In this document: piece by piece, positions 50,090-59,415 of the stretch
Layout: every line of letters begins with the position of its first letter
How positions within the stretch are numbered: the first letter of the stretch is position 1
Source of the DNA: Bog-159 sp963785255
Lineage (GTDB): Bacteria; Acidobacteriota; Terriglobia; Bryobacterales; Bryobacteraceae
Direction of reading: 5' to 3'
DNA: 64,000 nucleotides
NCBI GenBank assembly: GCA_963785255.1
Contig: CAWAUR010000002.1
Coordinates: forward strand, 1 to 64,000
The notes under the pieces: generated by a model
Told to the model about the DNA's origin: nothing
Seen by the model: the letters and a program-made list of their open reading frames with translations, nothing else
Database searches by the model: none
Position numbers and translations under genes: made by a program

Positions 50090-53000
50090 CTAGAAATCGT
50101 ACCGAATCGCGAACTGCAGTTGGCGGGGGTTGCCCACGCCCAGAATGCCACCGAACAATGGCGGCCCGAAGTCCGCATACGTGCCGGGCACACCCCAATT
50201 CGGATGATTGAAAATGTTGAACGCCTCGGCGCGAAATTCCAGCGCGCCGCGGTCGCGAACAGGGAAGCGCCGGTGCAAAGCCATATCGAACACGTTATTG
50301 CCCGGCCCGTTCACGATATTGCGTCCGGCATTGCCGAACGTGTAAGGCGCGGGCGCGGTAAACGCGGCGGTGTTGAAGAACTCGTTGGTGGTGCGCTGCC
50401 CGCGAGGCAAAGTCAACGGCACGCCCGGCACGATATCGGGCCGGTTGGGCAGTCCCGTATTGGCCGGATCGAAAGCGTAGTAGAAAACACTCATCGGCAT
50501 GCCATCTTGCAGCGTCACGTCCCCGGTCAGTTGCCAGTTCTTCCATACCGGCCCCAGCGCGCGCACCGCCGGCAGACCGATCACGTAACCGCCGCTGATG
50601 CGCCGCCCCACATTGAATGACGACAAGGCCCGCTCCAGCCGCAAATTGTTCTCGTCCTGAGCGCCCACGCTATCGTAAAATCCCGGGATTACGGTATCGG
50701 CGTCATCGATGGATTTCGACCAAACGAAGCTGGCCAGCAGTGACACGCGCCCCGTCAGCCGTTTCTCAGCCTTCGCCTGCAGCGCGTTATAGGATGAATT
50801 GGCGATATGCTGCCGCTGGATGATCTCACCGAGGCTGGGCCAAGTGCGCAACGACTGCAAATCGCCCGGCCGCGGCGACAGATCCGCTCCGGTTTCGGTT
50901 TGCAAGGGCGTGTTGAACTGCCGGAAGCGGCCTAAGTGCGTACCCTTGCTGCCCACATACGAAAGCTCTCCTAAGATATGAGCGGCAAACTCATGCTGGA
51001 ACCCTGCGTTCCACTGTTGCACATAAGGAGTAGGCGCATGCGGGTCGATACCGAAGTAAGTGGGAAATCCGGTGGACGCGGTCTGCGGAAATCCGTTGCG
51101 CGTAGTCAGTATAGGTGCCTCGGTGCCATCGGTAATGTTATTTTGAACCAGTATTCCGTTGAGCAGCAGATCGTAAATCTCCACGGCGATTTCGGGGTTG
51201 TAATAGATGCCGTAGCCGGCCCGAAAGACTGTTTCGCCTTTCGAAAACGGCAATTGCGGCATTCGCCAGGCCAACCCCACGCGCGGCGCGAAATTATGCG
51301 TGTCGGGACTCACTGCCTGACTTACAGGCTCCAGTTGCGGCGGCGGAGGATTCAGCCCGCCGGCATACACCAGATTCAACAGATTTCCGCGCGTCTCGGT
51401 GTACGGTGTGACATATTCGTACCGCACGCCGAGATTCAGTGTCAGCCGCGGGCTGATGCGCCAGTCGTCCTCGACGAAGCCGGCGAAGCTGTTCTGCCGC
51501 ATGTAAGCCTGTGTGTTGCCTTCGTTGCGGCTGGTGTCTTGCGGGAATCCTAATAGAAAGTCGGCCAGTGCGTCTCCCGTGGCGCCGGGCGTTCCGTCGA
51601 TGCTGGTGAACGCCCCGGTATAAGTATAGGAGCCGCGCGCCAATTCGTTCTGCTGATAATTCAACTGGAAGTGGATCCAATCGAAGCCGGTCTTAATCGT
51701 GTGCGCGCCGCGCGTCCAGGAAACGCTGTCGCTCGCATTCCAAAGGTTATCGCGTTGTATCTGCGGTAATGTGGGGTCGTCAGTGACTAAGGAGTAATCG
51801 GCTAACTGGAAGTAAGGTAATCCATAATTCGCCGGATTGCTGGTTAGTCCCTCGACGCCCAGTTGCTGAATCACGTTCGTCTGAAAGGCGCTCTCCGGCC
51901 CATCGTACATGCTCATACGCGTGAAAGAAAACCGCGCCTCGTTCAGCCAGGTGGCGCCGGAGTAAATATAACTCAGCGCTGCCTGCTGTGCGCGAACCTT
52001 CTCATCGGTGGGCCGGAGCGGAAACGATCCGGCGATGTAGTTTTGCTCTCCGTTGTAAGTGTATCTCGCGCTTAACTGGCTACGCCCCCGAAACTCATGG
52101 TCGATGCGCGTGGAGAAAGCGTCATTGCGATTCGTATTTGGCGTCTCATCCACAAAGTTATTGCCGTCGCCATTATTCAGATTAGGCAGCGGCTCATATT
52201 GGGAGAGAAAATTAGCCGCGATCGGATCGATACGGGTCTGGGGAATCGCATCGTTCGGAAACGGCGTCCGCGCGCCGTTCGCATCCAATGTAAGTGGATC
52301 GTAGATCACATCCTGCCCGTTGAAGTTACCGGTTCGCAATAGCGCGGGCGGCACCAGACTTTGTATGGGATTGCCGATCTTCGAACGCAGGCCTTCATAG
52401 GTCGCAAAGAAGAACGTGTTCTTGGGCAAGGGTCCGCCCAGCGACCCGCCGAATTGATTTTGCCGCACCTCCGGCGCCGCCATCGTGGGATCGTCAAAAT
52501 AATTGCGCGCGTCGGGCGCTTCGTTCTGCAGATATTCGAACGCGTTGCCGTGGAATTGTTTGGTGCCGGAGCGCGTCACTACATCGATGGATCCGCCGCC
52601 GGCTTGCGGAAACTCGGCGGACGCCGACGAAGTCTCCACGCGCAATTCCTCCACCGATTCCAGCGGCGGATATACAGCGATGGCGAACGTATTGCGATCG
52701 GTATCGTACGCGCCATCGAGTTCGAACGCGTTCATGGTGGACCTGCTGCCGTTGATGGGCGGATTGAACGCCACAGATCCGCGCGAGCCTTGCTGCACGT
52801 CGTTGATTACATCGTGCGTGAACCCGCCTAACTGGCGCGGAATCGCGCCTGGCCCCAGTGTCACCAGCGCCACGATGTTACGCGTGTCGAGCGGCAGTTC
52901 ATCCACCGTTTGTGCGTCGAACAGGTAGCCCACGGAGGCGTCGTTGGTCTGGACGGGCGACACCGTGCCCGTGGCCGTGACGCTGGCGCGCTCCGCGCCG

Positions 53001-53305
53001 ACGTACAGTTTCAAATCCAGAAGTCCCTTCTGGCCGACTGTCAGTTGGATGTGTTCCACGGTGGTGTCGCGGAAGCCCATCTTCGCAGCGGTAACCGTAT
53101 AGGAACCGGGCAACAGCGCTTCGATGGCGTAGCTGCCTTCGGAATTGGTCACCGCACTGCGCGCGAATCCGGTGCTCTCTTCGCGCGCGGTGACGGTAGC
53201 GGCGGGGGCCACCGCCGACGATTCATCCACCACGGCGCCGCGGAGGCTGGCCGACGCCGTTTGCGCGCGTGCGCTGCCGGCGGCAACAAGAACGATGGTG
53301 AGCAT
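50090..53305 (-). CDS. Oar-like TonB-dependent receptor
   Basis: About 1071 residues from ATG 53305 (MLTIVLVAAGSARAQ signal peptide). The upstream in-frame start at 53368 would translate repeat R9. A carboxypeptidase-regulatory domain (SLRGAVVDESSAVAPAATVT ... GSYTVTAAKMGF) comes first. A plug (VGYLFDAQTVDELPLDTRNI ... VNGSRSTMNAFELDG-like segment) and a large beta-barrel follow, ending in the aromatic FAIRYDF. Such receptors import or adhere to large ligands and are the most expanded family in acidobacteria. It is encoded between the HprK-like gene and the NTase-MFS gene, all on the minus strand. Confidence 0.85.
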   Translation of the reverse strand: MLTIVLVAAGSARAQTASASLRGAVVDESSAVAPAATVTAREESTGFARSAVTNSEGSYAIEALLPGSYTVTAAKMGFRDTTVEHIQLTVGQKGLLDLKLYVGAERASVTATGTVSPVQTNDASVGYLFDAQTVDELPLDTRNIVALVTLGPGAIPRQLGGFTHDVINDVQQGSRGSVAFNPPINGSRSTMNAFELDGAYDTDRNTFAIAVYPPLESVEELRVETSSASAEFPQAGGGSIDVVTRSGTKQFHGNAFEYLQNEAPDARNYFDDPTMAAPEVRQNQFGGSLGGPLPKNTFFFATYEGLRSKIGNPIQSLVPPALLRTGNFNGQDVIYDPLTLDANGARTPFPNDAIPQTRIDPIAANFLSQYEPLPNLNNGDGNNFVDETPNTNRNDAFSTRIDHEFRGRSQLSARYTYNGEQNYIAGSFPLRPTDEKVRAQQAALSYIYSGATWLNEARFSFTRMSMYDGPESAFQTNVIQQLGVEGLTSNPANYGLPYFQLADYSLVTDDPTLPQIQRDNLWNASDSVSWTRGAHTIKTGFDWIHFQLNYQQNELARGSYTYTGAFTSIDGTPGATGDALADFLLGFPQDTSRNEGNTQAYMRQNSFAGFVEDDWRISPRLTLNLGVRYEYVTPYTETRGNLLNLVYAGGLNPPPPQLEPVSQAVSPDTHNFAPRVGLAWRMPQLPFSKGETVFRAGYGIYYNPEIAVEIYDLLLNGILVQNNITDGTEAPILTTRNGFPQTASTGFPTYFGIDPHAPTPYVQQWNAGFQHEFAAHILGELSYVGSKGTHLGRFRQFNTPLQTETGADLSPRPGDLQSLRTWPSLGEIIQRQHIANSSYNALQAKAEKRLTGRVSLLASFVWSKSIDDADTVIPGFYDSVGAQDENNLRLERALSSFNVGRRISGGYVIGLPAVRALGPVWKNWQLTGDVTLQDGMPMSVFYYAFDPANTGLPNRPDIVPGVPLTLPRGQRTTNEFFNTAAFTAPAPYTFGNAGRNIVNGPGNNVFDMALHRRFPVRDRGALEFRAEAFNIFNHPNWGVPGTYADFGPPLFGGILGVGNPRQLQFAIRYDF

Positions 53306-53322
53306 GGCACAACTGCTCCAGA

Positions 53323-53363
53323 GGCGGCCTACGAGGCCGCCGCAGGCTACGAGCCTGCCCCAC
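53323..53363. repeat. palindromic repeat R9 (uninterrupted form of R4)
   Basis: GGCGGCCTACGAGGCCGCC, GCA, GGCTACGAGCC, TGCCCCAC. It equals the two flanks of the IS at 33692-33724 and 35376-35394 with one GGCTACGAGCC removed. It lies between the HprK-like stop and the TonB-receptor start. Confidence 0.9.
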
Positions 53364-53364
53364 T

Positions 53365-54348
53365 TCATGCCGCACCTCCGCGTGCGATCCTCGCCAGTAG
53401 GACCAAAGCCTCCTCGTAATTCGAGTAGCGCAGGTCATACGCTGGCGCTTCCGCCATCGACTCAACCACCGCGATGCGCCGCGCATCCAACTCCGGATCG
53501 AAGCCCGGCATATCCTGCAACAACCGCTCGCGAGCCTCCTCGATCGATATCCGCGTCACACCCGCATGCATTCCCGCGCCGCGGTCGAGAAACGCGATGT
53601 GCTCCACGCGGCATTCAGGCGCGGTGCGAATGGGCATGTCCCTGGTCAACGCCTCGATGGTCGGCTTATGGCCCAACTGGTGTCCCGCGGTGCGCCCGAG
53701 CAACTCCGGGAACAATTCCGGCGCCTCCGCGCGAAAACGGAAATGATGCGATTCGCCAATTACGGTGCGTCCCCCGTCCCACAAGACGCTGCTGGAATCG
53801 TCCGAGACATAGGTCCAGCCCCGCCGCGCACAAGCGTACGACAGCGTGCTCTTGCCCACGCCCGACGGGCCATAAAGCAACACTCCGGCGCCATCCCATG
53901 CTACGCAAGCAGCATGCAGCGAAGTGATGTAATTCAACTCCAGCAGCATGTAAATCAATGCATCCAGAAAATGCCAGCGGAAGAAGATGCGGTCCGCCAG
54001 GGTCGCGCGCGTCACACACGAAAAGCCGAATCGCTCGCGCCAGTCGATGGCCGCGAAGTTCTCCCGGTCGGACACCCACGTCAGCAGGTTTCGTTGGCCG
54101 CGCAGCACCGGTTCGGGGGGCGATCCGCTGCCTCCATCCGCCACCATCACATGCAAGCGCAGCGGCGGCCGGTCGTACCGCGGAGCATACGCCCCAAAGC
54201 TGGCGCGGGCCGCATCCAGCACTTCGCGCGCATCGCTCGACACATCCACGGGAAATCCGTAGGGATAAATGCGCACCTGATAGGGCAGCGGAGTGCGATA
54301 CAGCAACGGATCGTACACAAGGGTCGCTAAGGCGTCGGCTCCTGGCAT
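53365..54348 (-). CDS. HPr-kinase-like (HprK-related) protein
   Basis: 327 residues. Walker A GPSGVGKST (160-168) is preceded by SLHAACVAWDGAGVLLYG, the arrangement of HprK C-terminal-like kinases. SDDSSSVLWDGG supplies an acidic motif. It lacks the N-terminal domain of true HprK, and no PTS HPr gene is present. Relatives phosphorylate a serine of a small protein or RiPP. An NTP_transf_5 protein and an export-type MFS encoded two genes on suggest a peptide-tailoring context, but no precursor peptide is visible. The end of the gene lies at the border of R9. Confidence 0.75.
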   Translation of the reverse strand: MPGADALATLVYDPLLYRTPLPYQVRIYPYGFPVDVSSDAREVLDAARASFGAYAPRYDRPPLRLHVMVADGGSGSPPEPVLRGQRNLLTWVSDRENFAAIDWRERFGFSCVTRATLADRIFFRWHFLDALIYMLLELNYITSLHAACVAWDGAGVLLYGPSGVGKSTLSYACARRGWTYVSDDSSSVLWDGGRTVIGESHHFRFRAEAPELFPELLGRTAGHQLGHKPTIEALTRDMPIRTAPECRVEHIAFLDRGAGMHAGVTRISIEEARERLLQDMPGFDPELDARRIAVVESMAEAPAYDLRYSNYEEALVLLARIARGGAA

Positions 54349-54442
54349 CTATTCGACTAATAACACAGACACCTAAGTAAGAATCGTAAAAACATGCGCC
54401 GGGAATGCCATACGCGCGCCGCAGCGGTTATCCTGAATGTGG

Positions 54443-55552
54443 ATGCGGGCCGCAATCGTGCACTACTGGCTGTTGAACTGGCGCGGCGGCGAGAAGGTAT
54501 TGGAAGCGCTCTGCCGCCTGTTGCCGGATGCCGATATTTTTACACTATTCTACGACCCGCGCGCGGTGAGCGATGAAATCCGCCGGCATAACGTGAACGC
54601 ATCGTTCTTGAATCCGCTGCGCCGCTGCTACCGCGCCACTTTGCCGTTCATGCCCATGGCCCTCGAACAGTTCGATTTGCGCGCGTACGATCTGGTAGTC
54701 AGCAGCGAATCGGGTCCCGCCAAGGGCGTCCTCACGTCTTCCTCCACGCGCCACATCTGTTACTGCCACACGCCCATGCGGTATTTGTGGGACCTCTATC
54801 CCGCGTATTCCCGAGAGTGGCTGCCAGCCTGGAAGCGCGCCGTGTTCGCGCCGGTCAGCAATTATATGCGGCTCTGGGATTACGCCTCCGCGGCGCGCGT
54901 CGATGAATTTATCGCCAACAGCGAAAACGTGCGCCGCCGTATCCGCAAGGCATGGCGCCGCGAAGCGCGGGTGGTACATCCGCCGGTGGCTGTGGAGAAT
55001 TTTTATTGGCGCGAGCCGGAGGATTACTTCCTGGTGGTTTCCGAACTGGTGGCCTACAAACGCGTGGATCTTGCGGTGCGCGCGTTCGCCGCATCCGGCC
55101 GCCGTTTGCGGGTGGTGGGCGATGGGCCGGAGTTCAAGGGCATGCGCCGCATAGCAACGCCGAACATTGAGTTTTGTGGGCGCATCCCCGATGGCGAATT
55201 GCGCGAGTTGCTGGCTCGCTCGCGGGCGCTGATCGTGCCGGGCGAGGAGGATTTCGGCATGGCCGCGGTGGAAGCGCTGGCCAGCGGCAAGCCGGTCGTC
55301 GCGCTTGATCGCGGCGGGACGCCGGAGATTGTGCCCACCGAGGATCCTCTGGGCGGAGTTCTATTCGCGACGCCGGATGAAGCGCAGCTTGCCGAAGCAT
55401 TGGACCGCTTCGAGCGCTTAGAGCCGCGCATTTGTCCGCGCGACTTGCAAGCCTGGGCCGAGCGGTTCTCCGAAACCCACTTTCTGGCCCGCATGCGCGC
55501 CATCATTAGCGCGCTTCGTCGCGATAATTCCGGCTGTGGGGCAGGCTCGTAG
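54443..55552 (+). CDS. GT4-family glycosyltransferase
   Basis: 369 residues from ATG 54443 (MRAAIVHYWLLNWRGGEKVL), chosen over 54437 by similarity to relatives. GT-B fold: RGGEKVLEAL near the N-terminus, RHICYCHTPMRYLWDLYP, VSELVAYKRVDLAVRAF, and the nucleotide-binding EEDFGMAAVEALASGKPVVA. It transfers a sugar from a nucleotide donor, probably in surface polysaccharide synthesis. The last codons (GCGAGS) and stop are supplied by repeat R10. Confidence 0.85.
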   Translation: MRAAIVHYWLLNWRGGEKVLEALCRLLPDADIFTLFYDPRAVSDEIRRHNVNASFLNPLRRCYRATLPFMPMALEQFDLRAYDLVVSSESGPAKGVLTSSSTRHICYCHTPMRYLWDLYPAYSREWLPAWKRAVFAPVSNYMRLWDYASAARVDEFIANSENVRRRIRKAWRREARVVHPPVAVENFYWREPEDYFLVVSELVAYKRVDLAVRAFAASGRRLRVVGDGPEFKGMRRIATPNIEFCGRIPDGELRELLARSRALIVPGEEDFGMAAVEALASGKPVVALDRGGTPEIVPTEDPLGGVLFATPDEAQLAEALDRFERLEPRICPRDLQAWAERFSETHFLARMRAIISALRRDNSGCGAGS

Positions 55553-55635
55553 CCTGCGCGGGCCTCGTAGGCCCGCTCTTCTTCTTGGACAGGCCGGGAG
55601 GCCTGTCCTACTGGCGGGCTACGAGCCTGCCCCAC
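55536..55635. repeat. palindromic repeat cluster R10
   Basis: GTGGGGCAGGCTCGTAGCC-TGC, GCGGGCCTCGTAGGCCCGC, TCTTCTTCTT, ACAGGCCGGGAGGCCTGT, then GGCGGGCTACGAGCCTGCCC-CAC. The outer ends pair with each other. The GT4 stop codon (TAG) lies in the first module. Confidence 0.9.
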
Positions 55636-55671
55636 AATTGCAAATCGCGGTAAGGTGATCGTTTACACGCC

Positions 55672-58425
55672 ATGCCCATCGATCGCAGACAATTCATAGC
55701 CGCGTGCGGCACGGCCGTGGCCGCCGCGGGATTACCCCAAAGCCACGCCACCCCAACCGATTCCGGCCACAAGCCGTACGGCTCCGGCTACTTCGGCGAA
55801 TGGATCGAAGACGAATTCGGCCTGCCCGCCTTCCGTTACACGTGCGACCAAATCCACGACCCGAAGGCCGTCACCAAGGTCGGTCCCGGCATTCTCTCCT
55901 CCACCGATCACGTGCACCAGGTGGGCAACGACCGCATCATCGCCATCGTTTCCAACTACGGCCACGTGCGCGTGCGGCAGGATGAAGGCGCGCCCAAACT
56001 TCTCAACGATTATTCACCCGAACAAAGCCAATTTGGCGGCGGCATCGGCTATCTGACCGACGGTAAGCAGACGCTAGGCACGTTCTACCAGGGCGCCGCC
56101 GGCTTCGAAAGAATCTTCGGAGCCGGTTACTTTCGCAAGAGAGTAGCGAGCGGCGATTACTCGATCGACCAGGCGATTATCGCGCCGTTCGGTGACGATC
56201 CGGTGTTGATCTCGCAAGTGACCATCGCCAATCACGGCCCTTCGCGCGCCAACCTGCGGTGGATCGAATATTGGGGATGCCAGAACTATCAGTTCTCGTT
56301 CCGATCGTATATCGAACAGTTCGGAGGCGCCAGCGTGGTGGATCTGCGTCGCAAATTCGGCGACCGCTTTAAGCACAGCTTTCGCACTCTCGAAGCCAAT
56401 CGAGGCCTGCTCGATAGCCAGCAATTCATGGGGCGCGATCCCCAGGAAGAGCAAGTCTTCGAACGCATGAAGGCGTCGCTCGCCACGCGTCCCAATCCGT
56501 TCCTGGCGCCTATTCAAGAGCCGGCGCCCGGGGGTTCGTTCGACGATCTGAATCCTCCCGCCACCTTTCTCGTTTCGCTGGATGCGCCCGCCGATGGATT
56601 TACCACCAACGCGAAGGCCTTCTTCGGAGCCGGAGGCGTGGCGCAGCCCAGCGGCCTCGCGGGCGCGCTCGATGGCAGCCTGGAAGCCATCGGTCCCGAG
56701 AGCGGTTTATTCCTCGAACGCCGCTTCTCGCTCGCGCCCGGCGAACAACGCACGCTCTATTTCTTATATGGCTACCTTCCGCAAGGAGCCGACGCCGCCT
56801 CGTTGATCGGCAAATATCGCACTCGCGCGGCAACGGCTTGGAAAGACTCTAGCCTCGCGTGGAAGAACTCGGGTATGCGCTTCGAAGCTAAGTCGGAGCC
56901 GTGGGTAAAGCGAGAGACTACCTGGCATTATTACTATCTCCGCAGCAGCCTCACTTACGACGATTTTTTCGGCGAGCATATCTTATCGCAAGGGGGCATC
57001 TATCAGTACACAATGGGATTTCAAGGCGCCGCGCGCGATCCTTTGCAACACGCGCTGCCGTTCTTGTTCAGCGATCCCGGGCTCGTCAAAGAGATTCTGC
57101 GCTACACGCTGAAAGAAGTTCGCCCGGATGGCTCCATTCCTTACGGGATTGTGGGACACGGCGTCGTCATGCCCACGGTGTCGGATAACGCGAGCGACTT
57201 GCCGCTGTGGCTGCTGTGGACCGCCAGCGAATATGTGCTCGCGACGCGCGATCGCGCCCTTCTCGAAGAAAAGCCGACCGCCAACCAGGAGACCGTGAGT
57301 AAGTTGCTTGCCCGCACTTACAGGCATCTTATCGAAGACGTCGGCGTGGGCGAGCATGGTGTGATGCGCATGCTCAATGACGATTGGAACGACGCGCTGG
57401 TCATATTCTGGGGACAGCGCACGCTGAAGGAAACCGTGGCGAAGGGCGAGAGCGTCCTGAACTCCGCCATGGCCGCCTGGGTCTTCGATTATTACGCCCG
57501 CATGCTGGCTTATGCCGGCGAGGATGCCGCGCCCGTCGCGCACATTCGCCAGCGGGCCGAGCAGCATCGCAAAGCGGCGCGCGCGCAGTGGACCGGCAAG
57601 TGCCTGCGGCGCGCCTGGCTCGGCCCCACCGTGGGATGGCTCGGCGAGAAAGGTCTGTGGCTCGAGCCGCAGCCGTGGGCCATCATCGGCGGAGTCACGG
57701 ACGTGGCGCAATCGAAGGAGTTGATCGCCACCATGGATGAACTGCTGCGGCGCGCATCTCCCATCGGTGCGATGCAAATGAATCAAAGCCCCGACATCGC
57801 GTCACAGACCCTGGCGGAGCCTGGCACGTCGATCAGCGGCGGCATCTGGCCTTCGCTCAATGCCACGCTAGTTTGGGCCTTGGCGCAGGTTGATGGGAAA
57901 ATGGCCTGGGACGAGTGGAAGAAAAATACGCTGGCGCGCCATGCCGACGTGTATCCCGATATCTGGTACAACACGTGGAGCGGCCCCGATACGCTCAATT
58001 CCACTGTGAGCAAGCATCCCGGCGAAACCGTGAACTCCGGATTCCTGCGCTACACCGATTTTCCGATCGCTAATCTGCATTCGCACGCCTGCACACTCTA
58101 TTCGGTGACCAAACTAGTCGGCATGGAATTCACCGAGGCCGGCGTCGATTTCGCGCCGGGCTTGCCGCTCAGTGACTACCGTTTCGAATCGCCGCTGGTG
58201 GGGTTGATCAAAGGTCCGCGCGGCTACGAAGGTTGGTACGCGCCGTCCGTTACCGGTGACTGGACCATACGTATCCGGCTGGACCCGGCCGAGGCGCGCC
58301 GCATTTCGACAGCGGAAGTGAACGGAGCCAAGATCCGCGCGACCCCGGTGGCGGACGGCAGCTTTGAGATTCGTGGCCGAAGCTCGCCGGGGAGCCCCCT
58401 GCGATGGGCCGTGCGATGGGCGTGA
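55672..58425 (+). CDS. secreted GH94-like (GH36-type) glycoside phosphorylase/hydrolase
   Basis: 917 residues with a twin-arginine-type leader (DRRQFIAACGTAVAAAGL). The central part matches the (alpha/alpha)6-barrel of GH94: WHYYYLRSSLTYDDFFGEHI, QYTMGFQGAARDPLQHALPF, and LNDDWNDALVIFWG, with Asp571 as the candidate general acid. LNATLVWALAQVDGKMAWDE and PETVNSG-like segments follow. Cellobiose/chitobiose phosphorylases of GH94 split beta-glucosides with phosphate. A Tat-exported version is unusual and may be a hydrolase. The substrate is not predictable. A broken gene overlaps its end by 22 bp. Confidence 0.8.
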   Translation: MPIDRRQFIAACGTAVAAAGLPQSHATPTDSGHKPYGSGYFGEWIEDEFGLPAFRYTCDQIHDPKAVTKVGPGILSSTDHVHQVGNDRIIAIVSNYGHVRVRQDEGAPKLLNDYSPEQSQFGGGIGYLTDGKQTLGTFYQGAAGFERIFGAGYFRKRVASGDYSIDQAIIAPFGDDPVLISQVTIANHGPSRANLRWIEYWGCQNYQFSFRSYIEQFGGASVVDLRRKFGDRFKHSFRTLEANRGLLDSQQFMGRDPQEEQVFERMKASLATRPNPFLAPIQEPAPGGSFDDLNPPATFLVSLDAPADGFTTNAKAFFGAGGVAQPSGLAGALDGSLEAIGPESGLFLERRFSLAPGEQRTLYFLYGYLPQGADAASLIGKYRTRAATAWKDSSLAWKNSGMRFEAKSEPWVKRETTWHYYYLRSSLTYDDFFGEHILSQGGIYQYTMGFQGAARDPLQHALPFLFSDPGLVKEILRYTLKEVRPDGSIPYGIVGHGVVMPTVSDNASDLPLWLLWTASEYVLATRDRALLEEKPTANQETVSKLLARTYRHLIEDVGVGEHGVMRMLNDDWNDALVIFWGQRTLKETVAKGESVLNSAMAAWVFDYYARMLAYAGEDAAPVAHIRQRAEQHRKAARAQWTGKCLRRAWLGPTVGWLGEKGLWLEPQPWAIIGGVTDVAQSKELIATMDELLRRASPIGAMQMNQSPDIASQTLAEPGTSISGGIWPSLNATLVWALAQVDGKMAWDEWKKNTLARHADVYPDIWYNTWSGPDTLNSTVSKHPGETVNSGFLRYTDFPIANLHSHACTLYSVTKLVGMEFTEAGVDFAPGLPLSDYRFESPLVGLIKGPRGYEGWYAPSVTGDWTIRIRLDPAEARRISTAEVNGAKIRATPVADGSFEIRGRSSPGSPLRWAVRWA

Positions 58426-59151
58426 GAGCGTGCCTGATCGCCTGCCTGACGTGCGCCTCCGCTTTCGGCCAGGACGGCCAAGCCTTGTTCCACAAAATGC
58501 AGCAAGCCTTGGGAGGCGCCGATAAAATCGCCCGCATTCATGATTTCGAACAACTGGTGCGCGCCCAAACTTGGGACCACCGGGGCCATGCCATCGGCCG
58601 CGTTCGCAAACGCACGCGCTGGATCAAACCTTGTTATCTGCGCCTTGACCAGGAGGGTCCGGGCGACACTTACGCGCTGTACTTCGATGGTGTCTCCGGT
58701 TGGGAGATCCTACCCGATAAGCGACTAATGAATCTGGCCGGCGGCGAACTTGAGTTTGCGCGTACCTTGCCGGTTTTGCGTTGAATACCTGGCTGGCGGA
58801 CCGCGATCCGGCTTATGAGATCTCGCCGCCTGCGCCAAACGTCGTTCGCATCGCGAACCGCAACCGCGTGCACGATCAGCTCGACATTCAGATCGATCCC
58901 TTATCATGGCTGCGCATAGGAGAGACATCCATTTCGCTCGCCGACCCCAACCGTCCCGAGCCGGCCAAACCCGCATCGACGAGTGGAGGACCGTCAAAGA
59001 TGTAAAATTCCCGCGCCGCATTCGAAACTTCCACAGCGGCATCTGTCTGGCGGAGATCACGACTAAGTCGGTCACGCTGAACGGCGGCCTGCGCATCGCA
59101 GATCTTACCGCGAAGCCAGCCGATCTGACACCCGTATTACGGGATCGCTAA
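58404..59151 (+). pseudogene. secreted lipoprotein-sorting-like protein, frameshifted
   Basis: The first frame (58404-58784) has a signal peptide (VRACLIACLTCASAFGQ) and a body IARIHDFEQLVRAQTWDHRG. It stops after TLPVLR. A second frame continues NTWLADRDPAYEISPPAPNV to about 58980, and a third resumes RIDEWRTVKDVKFPRRIRNF to a stop at 59151. Reading across two frameshifts gives one continuous protein of about 245 residues. It overlaps the GH94-like gene by 22 bp and was probably translated with it when intact. Confidence 0.65.
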
Positions 59152-59415
59152 AGCGAGAAATGCGTATACCCGCGCTCTTGCCCGCCTTTGCACTGACACC
59201 CACGTTGGCCGCTTACCGCTTGCTCACGCGCGCGGATCAGCAAGAATACGCAGGTCGGAAGAAGGGCAGTCTGCGCAAACGGGACCAGCCACAGCCACAA
59301 TGTTGAAGGAAGCGCCTTCCCTGCCTTGACATTGTGGGAGATCGAATCTACTATCGGAGTTTCAGTACGGTTTATCGGCAATCGCTGGGACGCCGGCACG
59401 CTGAAAGGAGTTGAT

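Noticed and set aside
47684..54348. Lasso-peptide gene cluster
   Set aside because: There is no cyclase (asparagine-synthetase-like), no leader peptidase and no precursor peptide. Only tailoring-type genes are seen.
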